Shown here: piece after piece, positions 1 through 8,483 of the stretch
Layout: every line of letters starts with the position of its first letter
Numbering within the stretch: position 1 is the stretch's first letter
Assembly (NCBI GenBank): GCA_947463915.1
Contig: CANHVO010000010.1
Coordinates: 1 to 51,848, forward strand
Direction: 5' to 3'
Length of the DNA: 51,848 nucleotides
Source of the DNA: Planctomycetaceae bacterium
Lineage (GTDB): Bacteria; Planctomycetota; Planctomycetia; Pirellulales; Pirellulaceae
The notes under the pieces: model-generated
What the model saw: only the letters and a program-made list of their open reading frames with translations
Told to the model about the DNA's origin: nothing
Database searches by the model: none
Translations under genes and position numbers: made by a program

Positions 1-78
1 AACCACCGAAACTCTTGACGAGTTTCGCTACAAAATGCGAAACAGCGTTGCGTTACGCGGCTAGCGCCCGCGGCTCAG
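1..78. repeat. Partial copy of composite palindromic repeat (family C)
   Basis: Bases 1-32 match the right half of the 71-bp palindrome found complete at 27595-27665 and 46151-46221 (arm ending in TTTCGCTACA). Bases 33-52 are the exact reverse complement of 27551-27570, and bases 58-77 resemble the reverse complement of 27513-27532. The element is cut by the window edge. It sits just downstream of the stop of the PilB-like gene, where a terminator would be expected. Confidence 0.75.
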
Positions 79-92
79 TAATTTGACCGCAA

Positions 93-1463
93 CTACTTCG
101 ACGCCATCATTTTTTGGATTTCTTGCAACGAAGTCATTCCTAGCGCGCACGCGAGAATGCCCTCTTCTTGGAAGCCTAGGTGACCATTTTGTTTTGCAAA
201 TTGGCGAATCGCATCGGGGTTACCTGCCGACTTCATGATGGCTTGTCTCATCTTGTCGTCGATCGTGAGCAACTCAAAAATCGCCATGCGACCGAAGTAG
301 CCGCGGCCGTTGCACTTCTTGCAAATTTCGATTTCGATTTGGTTGCCTTTTGCATCGACCCGTTGTTCCGGTGGAGGTGGAATCGTGGGTTGAAACAGTT
401 TCTGAACACGACCTGCAGGTATCCCTAGTTTTTGAAGCAACTGAGGAGTTGGCTGAAATGGCTGCTTGCACCGATCGCACAATCGACGCACCAAACGTTG
501 GTTAAGCACCCCTGATAGGACCTTGATGATCTCCTTGGCTTCCGTCTTGTAGGTGCTGAGGAGCTTGATCGTCGCATCGACTGCATCGTTCGCGACCAAT
601 CTAGTGATCGAATGCTTGCCGTGTTGATTGATCTGATCCAGTACACGATCTGTGATGTACGAGTTAATCAGCGATGGCATAACCAAAACGTCTGGTTGAC
701 GAAGCAAGATCTTTTCAAATTGAGCTTCAGGAGTATCTCCCACTCCGGGCTCAAAGAAGTTTTGGAAAACATTGATGATCTCTGGATCTGCGTCCGCTTT
801 GTTTTCCATTGACACAAAGTCCCGAACAAACTTGTCCGCCGACTCGAGTGAAATTCGCCACGTCGTTGGCAGCCCTTGGCCAGCAGGACCACTGATCAGT
901 ACGATTCCTTTATCGCCGTTGAGCATACCTCGAAACGACTCTTGCATCGCATCGCGCATTCCCAGGTCGCTCAAGGTCTTAATAGTCGGCTTCTTTGTAT
1001 CGATCTGGAAAAGAACGCGTTCACCGTTCGGCACGCCGGCGCTTGTGAAATTGACGACCCAATCGATCTCTTTGAAGTTCGTAGCAAACTTTGCGTCCTG
1101 CTTGGCTCTTCGTTCGGCTGGATTGAGACCGAAGACTTTTTTGTAGACAACCAAAGCGGCATCGCCTGTCGGCCTATCCAATGGTGGAAGCGTTTCCCAG
1201 ACGCCGTCGATTCGATAGCGTACGACCGCACCTTGCGCGGAGTAATCCATCAAGATCCGATCGGCTCGCGCAGAAATGGCATTCGCAACCAGAACGATCG
1301 CAACCGGATAGCCCGGCAACTGCCGTGCTGCGATCATCAAGCCTTGGGCTTCGTCCTTCGGAATACCCGCGGTTTTGATTTCGAGTGGCGGTAGAACAAT
1401 TTCCTCACCACCTAACGTAGGTTGATCGCCTGCCGGTTTCGCTTTCTTTTTTCCAAATACCAT
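93..1463 (-). CDS. PilB/GspE-family protein with degenerate ATPase motifs
   Basis: A 456-residue protein of the type II secretion/type IV pilus ATPase family. The family fold is indicated by an N-terminal RYRIDGVWE segment (PilB/PilT N-domain) and a late pair of zinc-type CxxC motifs (CDRC and CKKC, about residues 335-395), followed by GRMAIFELL, as in PilB/GspE. The Walker A position reads GPAGQGLPTT, so the P-loop lysine is replaced by Leu. The Walker B position reads DVLVMPSLIN where the family has a glycine-glutamate pair, so the catalytic Glu is gone. It is therefore unlikely to hydrolyse ATP and may be a structural or regulatory partner of a real pilus ATPase. It follows pilT on the same strand with a 136-bp gap. 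The frame is open throughout, so it does not look like a pseudogene. Family is fairly sure; role is inference. Confidence 0.85.
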   Translation of the reverse strand: MVFGKKKAKPAGDQPTLGGEEIVLPPLEIKTAGIPKDEAQGLMIAARQLPGYPVAIVLVANAISARADRILMDYSAQGAVVRYRIDGVWETLPPLDRPTGDAALVVYKKVFGLNPAERRAKQDAKFATNFKEIDWVVNFTSAGVPNGERVLFQIDTKKPTIKTLSDLGMRDAMQESFRGMLNGDKGIVLISGPAGQGLPTTWRISLESADKFVRDFVSMENKADADPEIINVFQNFFEPGVGDTPEAQFEKILLRQPDVLVMPSLINSYITDRVLDQINQHGKHSITRLVANDAVDATIKLLSTYKTEAKEIIKVLSGVLNQRLVRRLCDRCKQPFQPTPQLLQKLGIPAGRVQKLFQPTIPPPPEQRVDAKGNQIEIEICKKCNGRGYFGRMAIFELLTIDDKMRQAIMKSAGNPDAIRQFAKQNGHLGFQEEGILACALGMTSLQEIQKMMASK

Positions 1464-1599
1464 ATTGGCCGCTCGTGCAATTCACTTCTCTAGAGATGAG
1501 TAGGTTGTATCTTAATCGTGAAACAGTGGGATAGGCTTCAAGCCTGTCATGTTCATTGAACAGCCTAAAAGCCTACCCCATTCAATGAGTACCGAAGCA

Positions 1600-2787
1600 C
1601 TAAATGATTCCAGGCGCGCTGACGTTGATTCCCTTGAGGGTCATCTTGAGAGCCTCGACATTCGGAGCGACTTCGAAAGCTGTCGGGCGATCGATCAGTC
1701 CATCGTCGATCAATTGCTTGAGGCTCATCGTAAAGTCTTGCATGCCGTCTTGAGCGCCAATTCGAATCGCATCAGAGAGCTTTTGATCTTTTTCTTCCAG
1801 GATGAGTTTCCTGACCATTGGCGTGAAGAGCATGATTTCGCAGGTGGGCACTCGGCTAACTCCCTGCTTGATCGATGGCAACAGCTTTTGAGCGACAATG
1901 CCCTTCATGTTAAAGGCCATCGCGTTTCGGATGGCTGTGTGCAACGCTTCGGGGAACAAGTCGAGAATACGACCGATGGTGGATGGGGCACCGGATGCGT
2001 GAATCGTTCCAAAAACCAAGTGGCCCGTTTCGGCCGCATGGATCGCCGTCATAAACGTTTCTTGATCCCGCATTTCACCGACGAGGATAATGTCTGGATC
2101 CTCTCGCACCGCGTGTTTCATCGCGATGTTAAAGTCCAATACGTCTGTACCGACTTCGCGCTGATTGATGAGGCACTTGTCTTCTTTGTAAACGAACTCG
2201 ATCGGATCCTCGAGCGTCAAGATATGCTTGCGATAGTTTCGATTGATCCAGTTGAGCATCGATGCAATCGTCGTACTCTTCCCTGAACCGGTAACTCCTG
2301 CGAGAAGCACCATCCCTTGGTCATACTTGCACAGCTCTTCGAGAACCGGCGGCAGGAACAGTCCTTCGAAATTCGGGATGAAATTATTGATTCGACGTGC
2401 CACGAGCCCTGGCCTGCCAAGCTGTTTGAGCATGTTCACTCGGAAACGCCAATTCTCTCCATCCACTGCGACGGTATACGAAAAGTCAGCCCCGCCTTCT
2501 TCTTCGAAGATGCGTCTGTTTCGATCGTCCAATAACGGGATCAGCAACCGAACCATTTCGTCTACTTCGATGGGAGGTCGGTTAAGCGTCTTCAAATCAC
2601 CTTTGCAGCGGACGATCGGAGGCGTTCCGACTTTGAGATGCAAGTCGCTCCCCTCCAGCTTGACGCAAGCTTTAAATAGCTTGTCGACCTCAAGCTCACG
2701 TTTTTCGACGAGAAGTGAAGCCGCCAAATCTTCTGCCGAGGAGACGGCAGCTGGTTTTTTGGGTGCTGCTGGTTTTGAGTGTCCCAT
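1600..2787 (-). CDS. pilT: Type IV pilus retraction ATPase PilT
   Basis: 395 residues, slightly longer than typical PilT (about 345-370) because of an Ala/Lys-rich N-terminus. Walker A GVTGSGKSTT lies near residue 165. The Asp box (LTLEDPIEF), Walker B (DPDIILVGEMRD) and His box (HAAETGHLVFGTIH) are all intact. The family forms hexameric cytoplasmic motors that depolymerise pilin and retract pili, giving twitching motility or DNA uptake. The start is ATG at 2787 with no clear Shine-Dalgarno sequence. It lies 79 bp downstream of hisF and upstream of the degenerate PilB-like gene, so the two may be co-transcribed. No pilin or assembly genes are in the window. Assignment is confident. Confidence 0.95.
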   Translation of the reverse strand: MGHSKPAAPKKPAAVSSAEDLAASLLVEKRELEVDKLFKACVKLEGSDLHLKVGTPPIVRCKGDLKTLNRPPIEVDEMVRLLIPLLDDRNRRIFEEEGGADFSYTVAVDGENWRFRVNMLKQLGRPGLVARRINNFIPNFEGLFLPPVLEELCKYDQGMVLLAGVTGSGKSTTIASMLNWINRNYRKHILTLEDPIEFVYKEDKCLINQREVGTDVLDFNIAMKHAVREDPDIILVGEMRDQETFMTAIHAAETGHLVFGTIHASGAPSTIGRILDLFPEALHTAIRNAMAFNMKGIVAQKLLPSIKQGVSRVPTCEIMLFTPMVRKLILEEKDQKLSDAIRIGAQDGMQDFTMSLKQLIDDGLIDRPTAFEVAPNVEALKMTLKGINVSAPGII

Positions 2788-2866
2788 AAATCAATTCTGA
2801 ACCAAAAGTTGAAAAGGAAAAGCTGGTTTCACTACTCTATGTTGACTCGACCAGCGAGAATTGGAA

Positions 2867-3634
2867 TCACAACCTGACAGGAATTCCGCTTTCCGCCATC
2901 ATGCGTTTGGTTTGTGAAATAGTAAACTCCCCGAAGTGGAAAATGCTGGCGGCCAAGACCGCGTCGGCTTTTCCGATAAGGATAGCCTCGACCAAATGCT
3001 CTGGTTTCCCAGCGCCGCCGCTAGCGACAACAGGTATTTTCACATGTTGACTGACAGCGGAAGTAATCGGCAAGTCGTAGCCGTCCTTGGTGCCGTCCCG
3101 ATCCATACTCGTGACAACGATTTCACCTGCCCCGAGCTCTTCGACTTGCTGTGCCCAGGAAACTGCTTCTAGACCAGTTGGGGTTCTTCCCCCGTTGATA
3201 TGGACTTCCCAGAATTCTTTGCCGTCTCGAATCACCCGTCGAGGATCGATGTTGACGACAATACATTGAGAGCCAAAACGATCGGCAGCTTGACGCACGA
3301 ACTCTGGGTTTTTGCAGGCTGTAGAATTGATGGATACTTTGTCGCAACCTGCTTGGAGCAACATGCGAATATCATCTAGTGTGCGAATTCCACCACCGAC
3401 CGTCAACGGCATGAAAACTTGTTCGGCCGTTCGGCGAACAACATCGAGCATGATTGCGCGGTCTTCATGACTTGCTGTAATATCCAAAAAGACCAGCTCG
3501 TCCGCACCCTCTAATTCGTATCGTTGAGCGATTTGAACGGGATCGCCAGCGTCACGGAGGTTTACGAAGTTCGTTCCTTTGACAACGCGTCCTTGGTGGA
3601 CATCGAGGCAGGGGATGACGCGTTTGGCCAACAT
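2867..3634 (-). CDS. hisF: Imidazole glycerol phosphate synthase cyclase subunit HisF
   Basis: 255 residues, the normal HisF length. HisF is a cytoplasmic (beta/alpha)8 barrel that uses ammonia from HisH to convert PRFAR into imidazole glycerol phosphate and AICAR, linking histidine and purine synthesis. The N-terminal [15 protein letters not shown] holds the catalytic Asp11. The second acid is in [10 protein letters not shown] (about residue 130). Phosphate-binding loops VGGGIR and VASGGAG are present. The gene starts 6 bp after the carA stop, so the two are almost certainly one transcript. Other his genes, including hisH, are not in the window. Confidence 0.97.
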   Translation of the reverse strand: MLAKRVIPCLDVHQGRVVKGTNFVNLRDAGDPVQIAQRYELEGADELVFLDITASHEDRAIMLDVVRRTAEQVFMPLTVGGGIRTLDDIRMLLQAGCDKVSINSTACKNPEFVRQAADRFGSQCIVVNIDPRRVIRDGKEFWEVHINGGRTPTGLEAVSWAQQVEELGAGEIVVTSMDRDGTKDGYDLPITSAVSQHVKIPVVASGGAGKPEHLVEAILIGKADAVLAASIFHFGEFTISQTKRMMAESGIPVRL

Positions 3635-3640
3635 AGGAAG

Positions 3641-4795
3641 TTAGACTCCCGACCTTTTCGCGACTTCGCGGTCCAAAGCCAATTGGAATTCATTGAACAA
3701 GTAACTGCTGTCGTGCGGGCCAGCGGATGCTTCTGGGTGATACTGGACGCTAAACGCTTCGACTTCTTTATGCCGAACACCTGCAATTGTGTTGTCGTTG
3801 AGATTGCGATGAGTAACTTCGAAACAGGCTGGCAGCCCCTCTTCTTGCACTGCAAATCCGTGGTTTTGGGAGGTGATTTCCACTTGCCCCGTTTTGCAAT
3901 TGAGCACAGGTTGATTTGAGCCTCGATGCCCAAACTTCATTTTGAAGGTCGTGGCGCCGCCAGCCAAGGAGAGCAGTTGATGCCCCAAACAAATTCCAAA
4001 AACAGGCTTTTTGCCGAGCAAATTTTTAATCGTTTGGATGGCGTACGTGAGCGGTTCCGGATCGCCCGGTCCATTGCTCAGAAAAACACCATCTGGCTTT
4101 TGAGCGAGCACTTCATCGGCCGTTGCCGAGCCCGGCAAAATAGTGACTTTGTTGCCTCTCTGCGCGAGGTGGCGGGGAATATTCCATTTCATCCCAAAAT
4201 CGAGGCAAACAACGTGCGGTTGCGATTTTGGAACCGGCGACTCGCTGCCGTTGATCGCCAAACTGTGGAGTGGTGCATCCCAACTGACCGGGCCACTTGG
4301 CATCACCTCTCGAACCAAATCCCGGCCAACTAAGCCCAAACTGTCTTTGGCTTTTTTGAGCAGGGAAGCAGCATCCGAATCGATTGTCGAAATGATTCCC
4401 TTGAGAGCGCCTGTGCTTCGGATCTTGCGAACAATCGCCCGCGTATCGATCCCGGCAATTGCGACAATTCCATGCTTCTTCAGATAATTTGGCAAGGAGC
4501 TATTTGCCCTGAAATTGCTGTGGAGACGACTGCATTCCCGAACGATAAAACCCGCGATTCTTGGGAAACCAGACTCGAGATCCTCTTCGTTTATCCCAAC
4601 ATTTCCGATCATCGGATAGGTCATCGTGACGATCTGACCTCGATAACTAGGGTCCGTCAGAATCTCTTGGTAGCCTGTCATTGAAGTATTAAACACAACT
4701 TCGCCGTCCATTTCGCCTTCTGCACCAATGGACACTCCCTCGAAAACAGTACCATCTTCAAGAGCGAGAAAACCTGGATTACCTTGACGAAACAA
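3641..4795 (-). CDS. carA: Carbamoyl phosphate synthase small subunit CarA
   Basis: 384 residues, the normal length. CarA is the glutaminase subunit that hydrolyses glutamine and channels ammonia to CarB to make carbamoyl phosphate for arginine and pyrimidines. The N-terminal CPSase domain shows FEGVSIGA and STGALKGIIS. The C-terminal class I amidotransferase domain has the nucleophile Cys269 in GICLGHQ and the His/Glu pair in VQYHPEAS. The start codon is TTG at 4795, supported by GAGGTAGG about nine bases upstream; no in-frame ATG fits the family N-terminus better. hisF follows 6 bp after the stop. carB is not in the window. Confidence 0.96.
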   Translation of the reverse strand: MFRQGNPGFLALEDGTVFEGVSIGAEGEMDGEVVFNTSMTGYQEILTDPSYRGQIVTMTYPMIGNVGINEEDLESGFPRIAGFIVRECSRLHSNFRANSSLPNYLKKHGIVAIAGIDTRAIVRKIRSTGALKGIISTIDSDAASLLKKAKDSLGLVGRDLVREVMPSGPVSWDAPLHSLAINGSESPVPKSQPHVVCLDFGMKWNIPRHLAQRGNKVTILPGSATADEVLAQKPDGVFLSNGPGDPEPLTYAIQTIKNLLGKKPVFGICLGHQLLSLAGGATTFKMKFGHRGSNQPVLNCKTGQVEITSQNHGFAVQEEGLPACFEVTHRNLNDNTIAGVRHKEVEAFSVQYHPEASAGPHDSSYLFNEFQLALDREVAKRSGV

Positions 4796-4945
4796 AGAAG
4801 CCTACCTCAGCCGTTAGAGTATTTAAGTAGGCCAAACCAAGATATATGTGCTCTTCCAGCTCGACCCAGGAAAATGATACCTCAACCGGAGCGCTCTCAC
4901 CAGCCTTGCTAGATACCAGAATTTAAGCATTCACCACTCACCATT

Positions 4946-5077
4946 CTAGGCTTTTTGGCGTATCTTAGGCGGCTTCGGGGATTTGAGACGAACCCAAGGT
5001 TCGTTGGTGACGTACCAGCCAAACCTCGCGGTGTTTCCCTGTTGATCCTTCGGTTGAATCGCGAAAGAACGCGACAC
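4946..5077 (-). CDS. Candidate small protein, 43 residues
   Basis: A short minus-strand reading frame in the gap between carA and the ABC permease. It begins GTG-TCG-CGT at 5077, preceded by an AAAGGGGG purine tract about 10 bases upstream that could be a Shine-Dalgarno site, and ends with TAG at 4948-4946. The product starts VSRSFAIQPKDQQGN and has an aromatic stretch (RFGWYVTNEPWVRL) and a basic, proline-rich tail (KSPKPPKIRQKA). The same frame stays open upstream across the permease start, so it could instead be the 3' remnant of a longer gene. No family recognised. It could also be a chance frame. Confidence 0.35.
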   Translation of the reverse strand: MSRSFAIQPKDQQGNTARFGWYVTNEPWVRLKSPKPPKIRQKA

Positions 5078-5119
5078 GATAACTTTTCCCCCTTTCAATT
5101 CGGTATGAGCTGATCTGCC

Positions 5120-6883
5120 ATGGCATTTGATTTCCCTGTTCCAATGTTCGCGGCGGCTGATTTCTGGATGACGCGGTGGTTGACCCCGGTTTGGTTTTTG
5201 GGGTGTGGAGTGGTTCTTGGGCTCTCTATCCTGACAATTTTTGTGATGGTCTTTTACGCCTTGTCGAAAATCACGGCGCTGGAAAAATTTCGACGAGACG
5301 GCTCTGCCAACGTGATGGCCTTGATTGCCACACTGGTTTCGGGTGGCCTCTTGGCTCTTTACTTCCGATTCAGCCTGGAAGGTCAGGGGCTCTTTAACTA
5401 TGGAGGGACCTTCGCCAATGACGAATGGGCGATGGTTTCCATCGCCTTTACGATGATGGTTGGAGTTGTTATCTGGTCGCTCGTGTTTTGTTCCTCACCT
5501 CGATTCTTGGGTGAGATCCGATCGCTTTTCTTTCAAGGGATCGGGTTGTACATGCTCTCAACTTTGGCCGTTACCTCCGCTATCGGCTTGGCTTCTACCT
5601 TGTTAGTCGAAAAGCCCATGGCGGCGATTCAATGTATTCCACAACTCTTTTCCTTCAACGATAAACAAGCGAGTTTCCCCGTCCCTGGACCAACTAAAGA
5701 GGACGAGCAATCTGTATTTCAGAAAATCGAATTGGAGTACGATCCAGCTATTCTTAGAGAAATCGAGATCACCTCGAACCGACGACTCGTTCTTCTAGAC
5801 GCGCCTAGTATCGGCGAAGCTCGGATCAAGCCTACAACAGTCGAGGCCGACCAGCCGCTCCGATGGAATACGAAAATGGGTGCAAGTGAGTGCCCATTGC
5901 CTCTCGCTCCTGGAGCCGAGCTTTATGCTCAAAACCAAGAAATCGACGCTGCGAACCTGACGATCCGAGTGATCTCAACGCCGTTGGTTCGCGAATCCAC
6001 AACGTTTATCCTTGTGGCAACCTTCGTTACCGTTTTTGGTTTGCTATTCATGCTGATGCAAGCGGTTTCTCCAAAAGTTGCTGCAATTGCTTTGTCCGCT
6101 GCCAAGAGCGAACTATCACAGCCTCTTCCTATCATCCTAATGATCATTGTCGCATTGGCGATCTTGCTCTTCGTCTTCTTGCCATTCCACACATTGGGTG
6201 AAGACATCAAGCTGCTCAAGGATTGCGGCGTGACCCTAATCTTAATCGCGGCAACCTTCCAAGCGGTCTGGTCTGCAAGTACCTCCGTCAACGAAGAAAT
6301 CGAAGGCCGCACGGCTCTGACACTTCTAAGCAAACCGATTCACCGCCGATCGTTTATCATCGGCAAAATCCTTGGCGTTGCCTGGATCGTCATGCTCATG
6401 TTTTTGGTTCTTGGCTCGCTTGAGCTCTTTGCTGTCGCCTACAAACCCATCTACGAGGCTCGCGAAAGCTCACTCGAACAGCCCAACTGGCAAGCGTGCC
6501 ACCAAGAAATGATGCAAACCATTCCTGGTCTTGCATTGGCATTCTTCCAAGCTGTAGTGCTCGGAGCGTTCTCGGTAGCGCTCGGCACTCGCTTTTCGCT
6601 GCTGGCTAACTTCACCATCTGCTTCTCGATTTACTTGCTGGGGCATTTGACCCCAACCATTGTCGAATCTGCGGCCGGCGGATTGCCGTTGGTCGAGTTC
6701 TTTTCCCAGCTCATTTCAGCAGTCATTCCAAACCTTAGTCACTTCTCAATGGAAGCGGCTATCGATGCGGAAGTGAGTATCCCTTGGTCCGTTATCGCAA
6801 GTGTTCTCGTCTACACGACGATCTACGGTATTGCGGCCACGCTCATCGGACTGCTTCTGTTCGAAGATCGGGATCTCGCGTAA
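5120..6883 (+). CDS. ABC-2 type transporter permease-like membrane protein
   Basis: 587 residues with many hydrophobic segments: about four in residues 20-165, a soluble region at about 165-300 that is probably extracytoplasmic, then further helices at about 300-325, 340-395, 405-440, 465-530 and 555-580. The cytoplasmic motif NEEIEGRTALTLLSKPIHRRSFIIGK is typical of ABC-2 permeases, where such an element precedes the second helical bundle and contacts the ATPase. The substrate cannot be inferred. No ATP-binding subunit is adjacent. The start is ATG at 5120 with a weak ribosome-binding site. A dehydrogenase begins 2 bases after its stop, suggesting a shared transcript. Confidence 0.8.
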   Translation: MAFDFPVPMFAAADFWMTRWLTPVWFLGCGVVLGLSILTIFVMVFYALSKITALEKFRRDGSANVMALIATLVSGGLLALYFRFSLEGQGLFNYGGTFANDEWAMVSIAFTMMVGVVIWSLVFCSSPRFLGEIRSLFFQGIGLYMLSTLAVTSAIGLASTLLVEKPMAAIQCIPQLFSFNDKQASFPVPGPTKEDEQSVFQKIELEYDPAILREIEITSNRRLVLLDAPSIGEARIKPTTVEADQPLRWNTKMGASECPLPLAPGAELYAQNQEIDAANLTIRVISTPLVRESTTFILVATFVTVFGLLFMLMQAVSPKVAAIALSAAKSELSQPLPIILMIIVALAILLFVFLPFHTLGEDIKLLKDCGVTLILIAATFQAVWSASTSVNEEIEGRTALTLLSKPIHRRSFIIGKILGVAWIVMLMFLVLGSLELFAVAYKPIYEARESSLEQPNWQACHQEMMQTIPGLALAFFQAVVLGAFSVALGTRFSLLANFTICFSIYLLGHLTPTIVESAAGGLPLVEFFSQLISAVIPNLSHFSMEAAIDAEVSIPWSVIASVLVYTTIYGIAATLIGLLLFEDRDLA

Positions 6884-6885
6884 AC

Positions 6886-7863
6886 GTGACGAACCTTGTT
6901 CATTGTTTTCCGATCCTACCAAGACATCGCGAGTGGATGCAAAATGCAGCTCCACACGCGATCTTGATCGAAGCGACTCAGGAAACGATTCCTGAACGTA
7001 TTTTTGATGCCGACATCTTTGTTGGACATGCTAAAGTACCCGTTCCGTGGCAAGATGTCGTCGCGGACGGTCGATTGACCTTTATCCAATCCTCTGCTGC
7101 CGGGCTAGACCACTGTTTGCATCCGTCGGTGATCAATTCGGATATCGTCGTCTGCAGCGCTTCCGGCCTGTTCGCCAACCAAGTTGCGGAGCAGACGCTC
7201 GCATTGCTGCTGGGGCTCCTTCGCGGCATTCCAATCTTCTATCGCCAATGGCAGAACAAAGAGTTTATTCGCCGGCCCACGGATGACTTGCATGGCAAAC
7301 GTGTCGGCATCGTTGGGCTTGGCGGAAACGGTCGACGCCTAGTCGATATCCTAAAACCGTTCCAGGTCACCCTACGCGCCACCGACTATTTTCCAGAACA
7401 CAAACCGCCAACCGTCGAACAACTCTTGCCTCACACAGAGCTTGAGCAGCTCGCAGCATGGTCTGAGGTACTAATCCTCACGCTGCCGCTTAACGCAATG
7501 ACGCGGGGAGTTGTCGATGCCAATATCTTGGCCAAAATGCCACAAGGTTCGTACCTCATCAATGTAGCGCGTGGATCGTGTGTAAACGAACAGGATCTTT
7601 GCAATGCTCTTGCAACAGGTCACTTAGCAGGTGCGGGTTTAGACGTGACCGACGTAGAACCACTGCCTGAGTCCAGTCCGCTCTGGGACTTCCCAAATGT
7701 ACTCATCACACCTCACGTCGGTGCTCAAGCGGCATGCCGAACCGACGACACCACGAAGTTGATTTGTGAGAATCTTCGTCGCTACTTCGCAGGTGAGCCG
7801 TTGTACAATTTTGTTGACAAGCGACTGGGGTTCCCACATCCATCGGTTTTGTACAAACTTTAG
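6886..7863 (+). CDS. D-2-hydroxyacid dehydrogenase family protein
   Basis: 325 residues from the GTG at 6886, chosen because it lies right after the permease stop; the upstream in-frame ATG at 6784 would overlap that gene by 100 bases. The protein has the two-lobed 2-hydroxyacid dehydrogenase architecture. The NAD-binding loop is VGIVGLGGNGR. The catalytic Arg is in INVARGS, the Glu in DVEPLPESSPLW, and the His in ITPHVGA. The family reversibly reduces 2-oxoacids to D-2-hydroxyacids with NAD(P)H in the cytoplasm. The exact substrate is unknown; it could be a glyoxylate/hydroxypyruvate-type or phosphoglycerate-type enzyme. It is probably co-transcribed with the permease. Confidence 0.88.
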   Translation: MTNLVHCFPILPRHREWMQNAAPHAILIEATQETIPERIFDADIFVGHAKVPVPWQDVVADGRLTFIQSSAAGLDHCLHPSVINSDIVVCSASGLFANQVAEQTLALLLGLLRGIPIFYRQWQNKEFIRRPTDDLHGKRVGIVGLGGNGRRLVDILKPFQVTLRATDYFPEHKPPTVEQLLPHTELEQLAAWSEVLILTLPLNAMTRGVVDANILAKMPQGSYLINVARGSCVNEQDLCNALATGHLAGAGLDVTDVEPLPESSPLWDFPNVLITPHVGAQAACRTDDTTKLICENLRRYFAGEPLYNFVDKRLGFPHPSVLYKL

Positions 7864-7902
7864 AGCCACTCAAAGCCTCAACAACCTTTCTTCCAAGTGA
7901 CC

Positions 7903-8394
7903 ATGCCTGATCTCAAGACCATACTTTCGACCCTTGATTTTTCTCGAGACCGACTTCTGGGCACGCTCGATAGCATCGCCAATTCAGGACACGATGTCCA
8001 GAAAGTACTCGCTTGGCGACCTGGCGTTGGCCGGGCCCATATCGCCTGGCAAGCCATGCATTGCGCGGCAACTCATGATAAATATGTCAATGTTCGAATG
8101 CGTGCTAGCGAACCGAGCGACCCAAAGCTTTGCGATGCATTTGCGGGCGGTTCGACCCCTTCGGATGATAACGTGCCGACGCTGGCGGCAATTCGTGAAA
8201 AGCTCGAGCTTAACTTCGAAGCATTCAAAGCGTTCCTCATGACCGCTGACCTAACCAAAGTCACCGACTTCCCTAATAACATCCAACGCACAATCGCTGA
8301 ATCCGCCATCCTACTGGCTTGGCACGAGGCGCATCACCAAGGCCAGATCCACTTGACTTGGAACATGTACAAAGCGGCCCACGGTGTGAGCTAA
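7903..8394 (+). CDS. DinB-like putative metal-dependent protein
   Basis: 163 residues from ATG at 7903; a GTG two codons earlier (7897) is an alternative. The DinB/YfiT four-helix fold is suggested by a first His in the AWQAMHCAATHDKY helix and the C-terminal HEAHHQGQIHL motif, whose histidines are the usual divalent-metal ligands. Known members include DNA-damage-inducible proteins and thiol transferases (bacillithiol or mycothiol dependent). Function here is unknown. It lies 39 bp downstream of the dehydrogenase, and a family B palindrome starts at its stop codon. Confidence 0.8.
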   Translation: MPDLKTILSTLDFSRDRLLGTLDSIANSGHDVQKVLAWRPGVGRAHIAWQAMHCAATHDKYVNVRMRASEPSDPKLCDAFAGGSTPSDDNVPTLAAIREKLELNFEAFKAFLMTADLTKVTDFPNNIQRTIAESAILLAWHEAHHQGQIHLTWNMYKAAHGVS

Positions 8395-8474
8395 GGCGAG
8401 CGGCAGAATAAAAACGACCGTATCTGGATTCGCCAGAATTCAGCTGGTTCTGAATTCTCACGAATCCAGCTACG
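8394..8474. repeat. Palindromic repeat family B, copy 1
   Basis: An imperfect palindrome at 8419-8474 with a CTGGATTCG arm, GAATTC cores and a CGAATCCAG return arm. It is preceded by a 25-bp leader (AGGCGAGCGGCAG onward) also found before the 12112-12167 copy. It lies between the convergent DinB-like and DUF1549 genes and may act as a bidirectional terminator. Confidence 0.75.
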
Positions 8475-8483
8475 AATCTTTTC

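Noticed and set aside
772-1394. Long plus-strand frames opposite the PilB-like gene
   Set aside because: They are antisense to a gene with clear family motifs and show none of their own.
6784-6885. Extended start for the 2-hydroxyacid dehydrogenase
   Set aside because: It would overlap the permease by 100 bases and its sequence is unlike the family; GTG at 6886 fits better.
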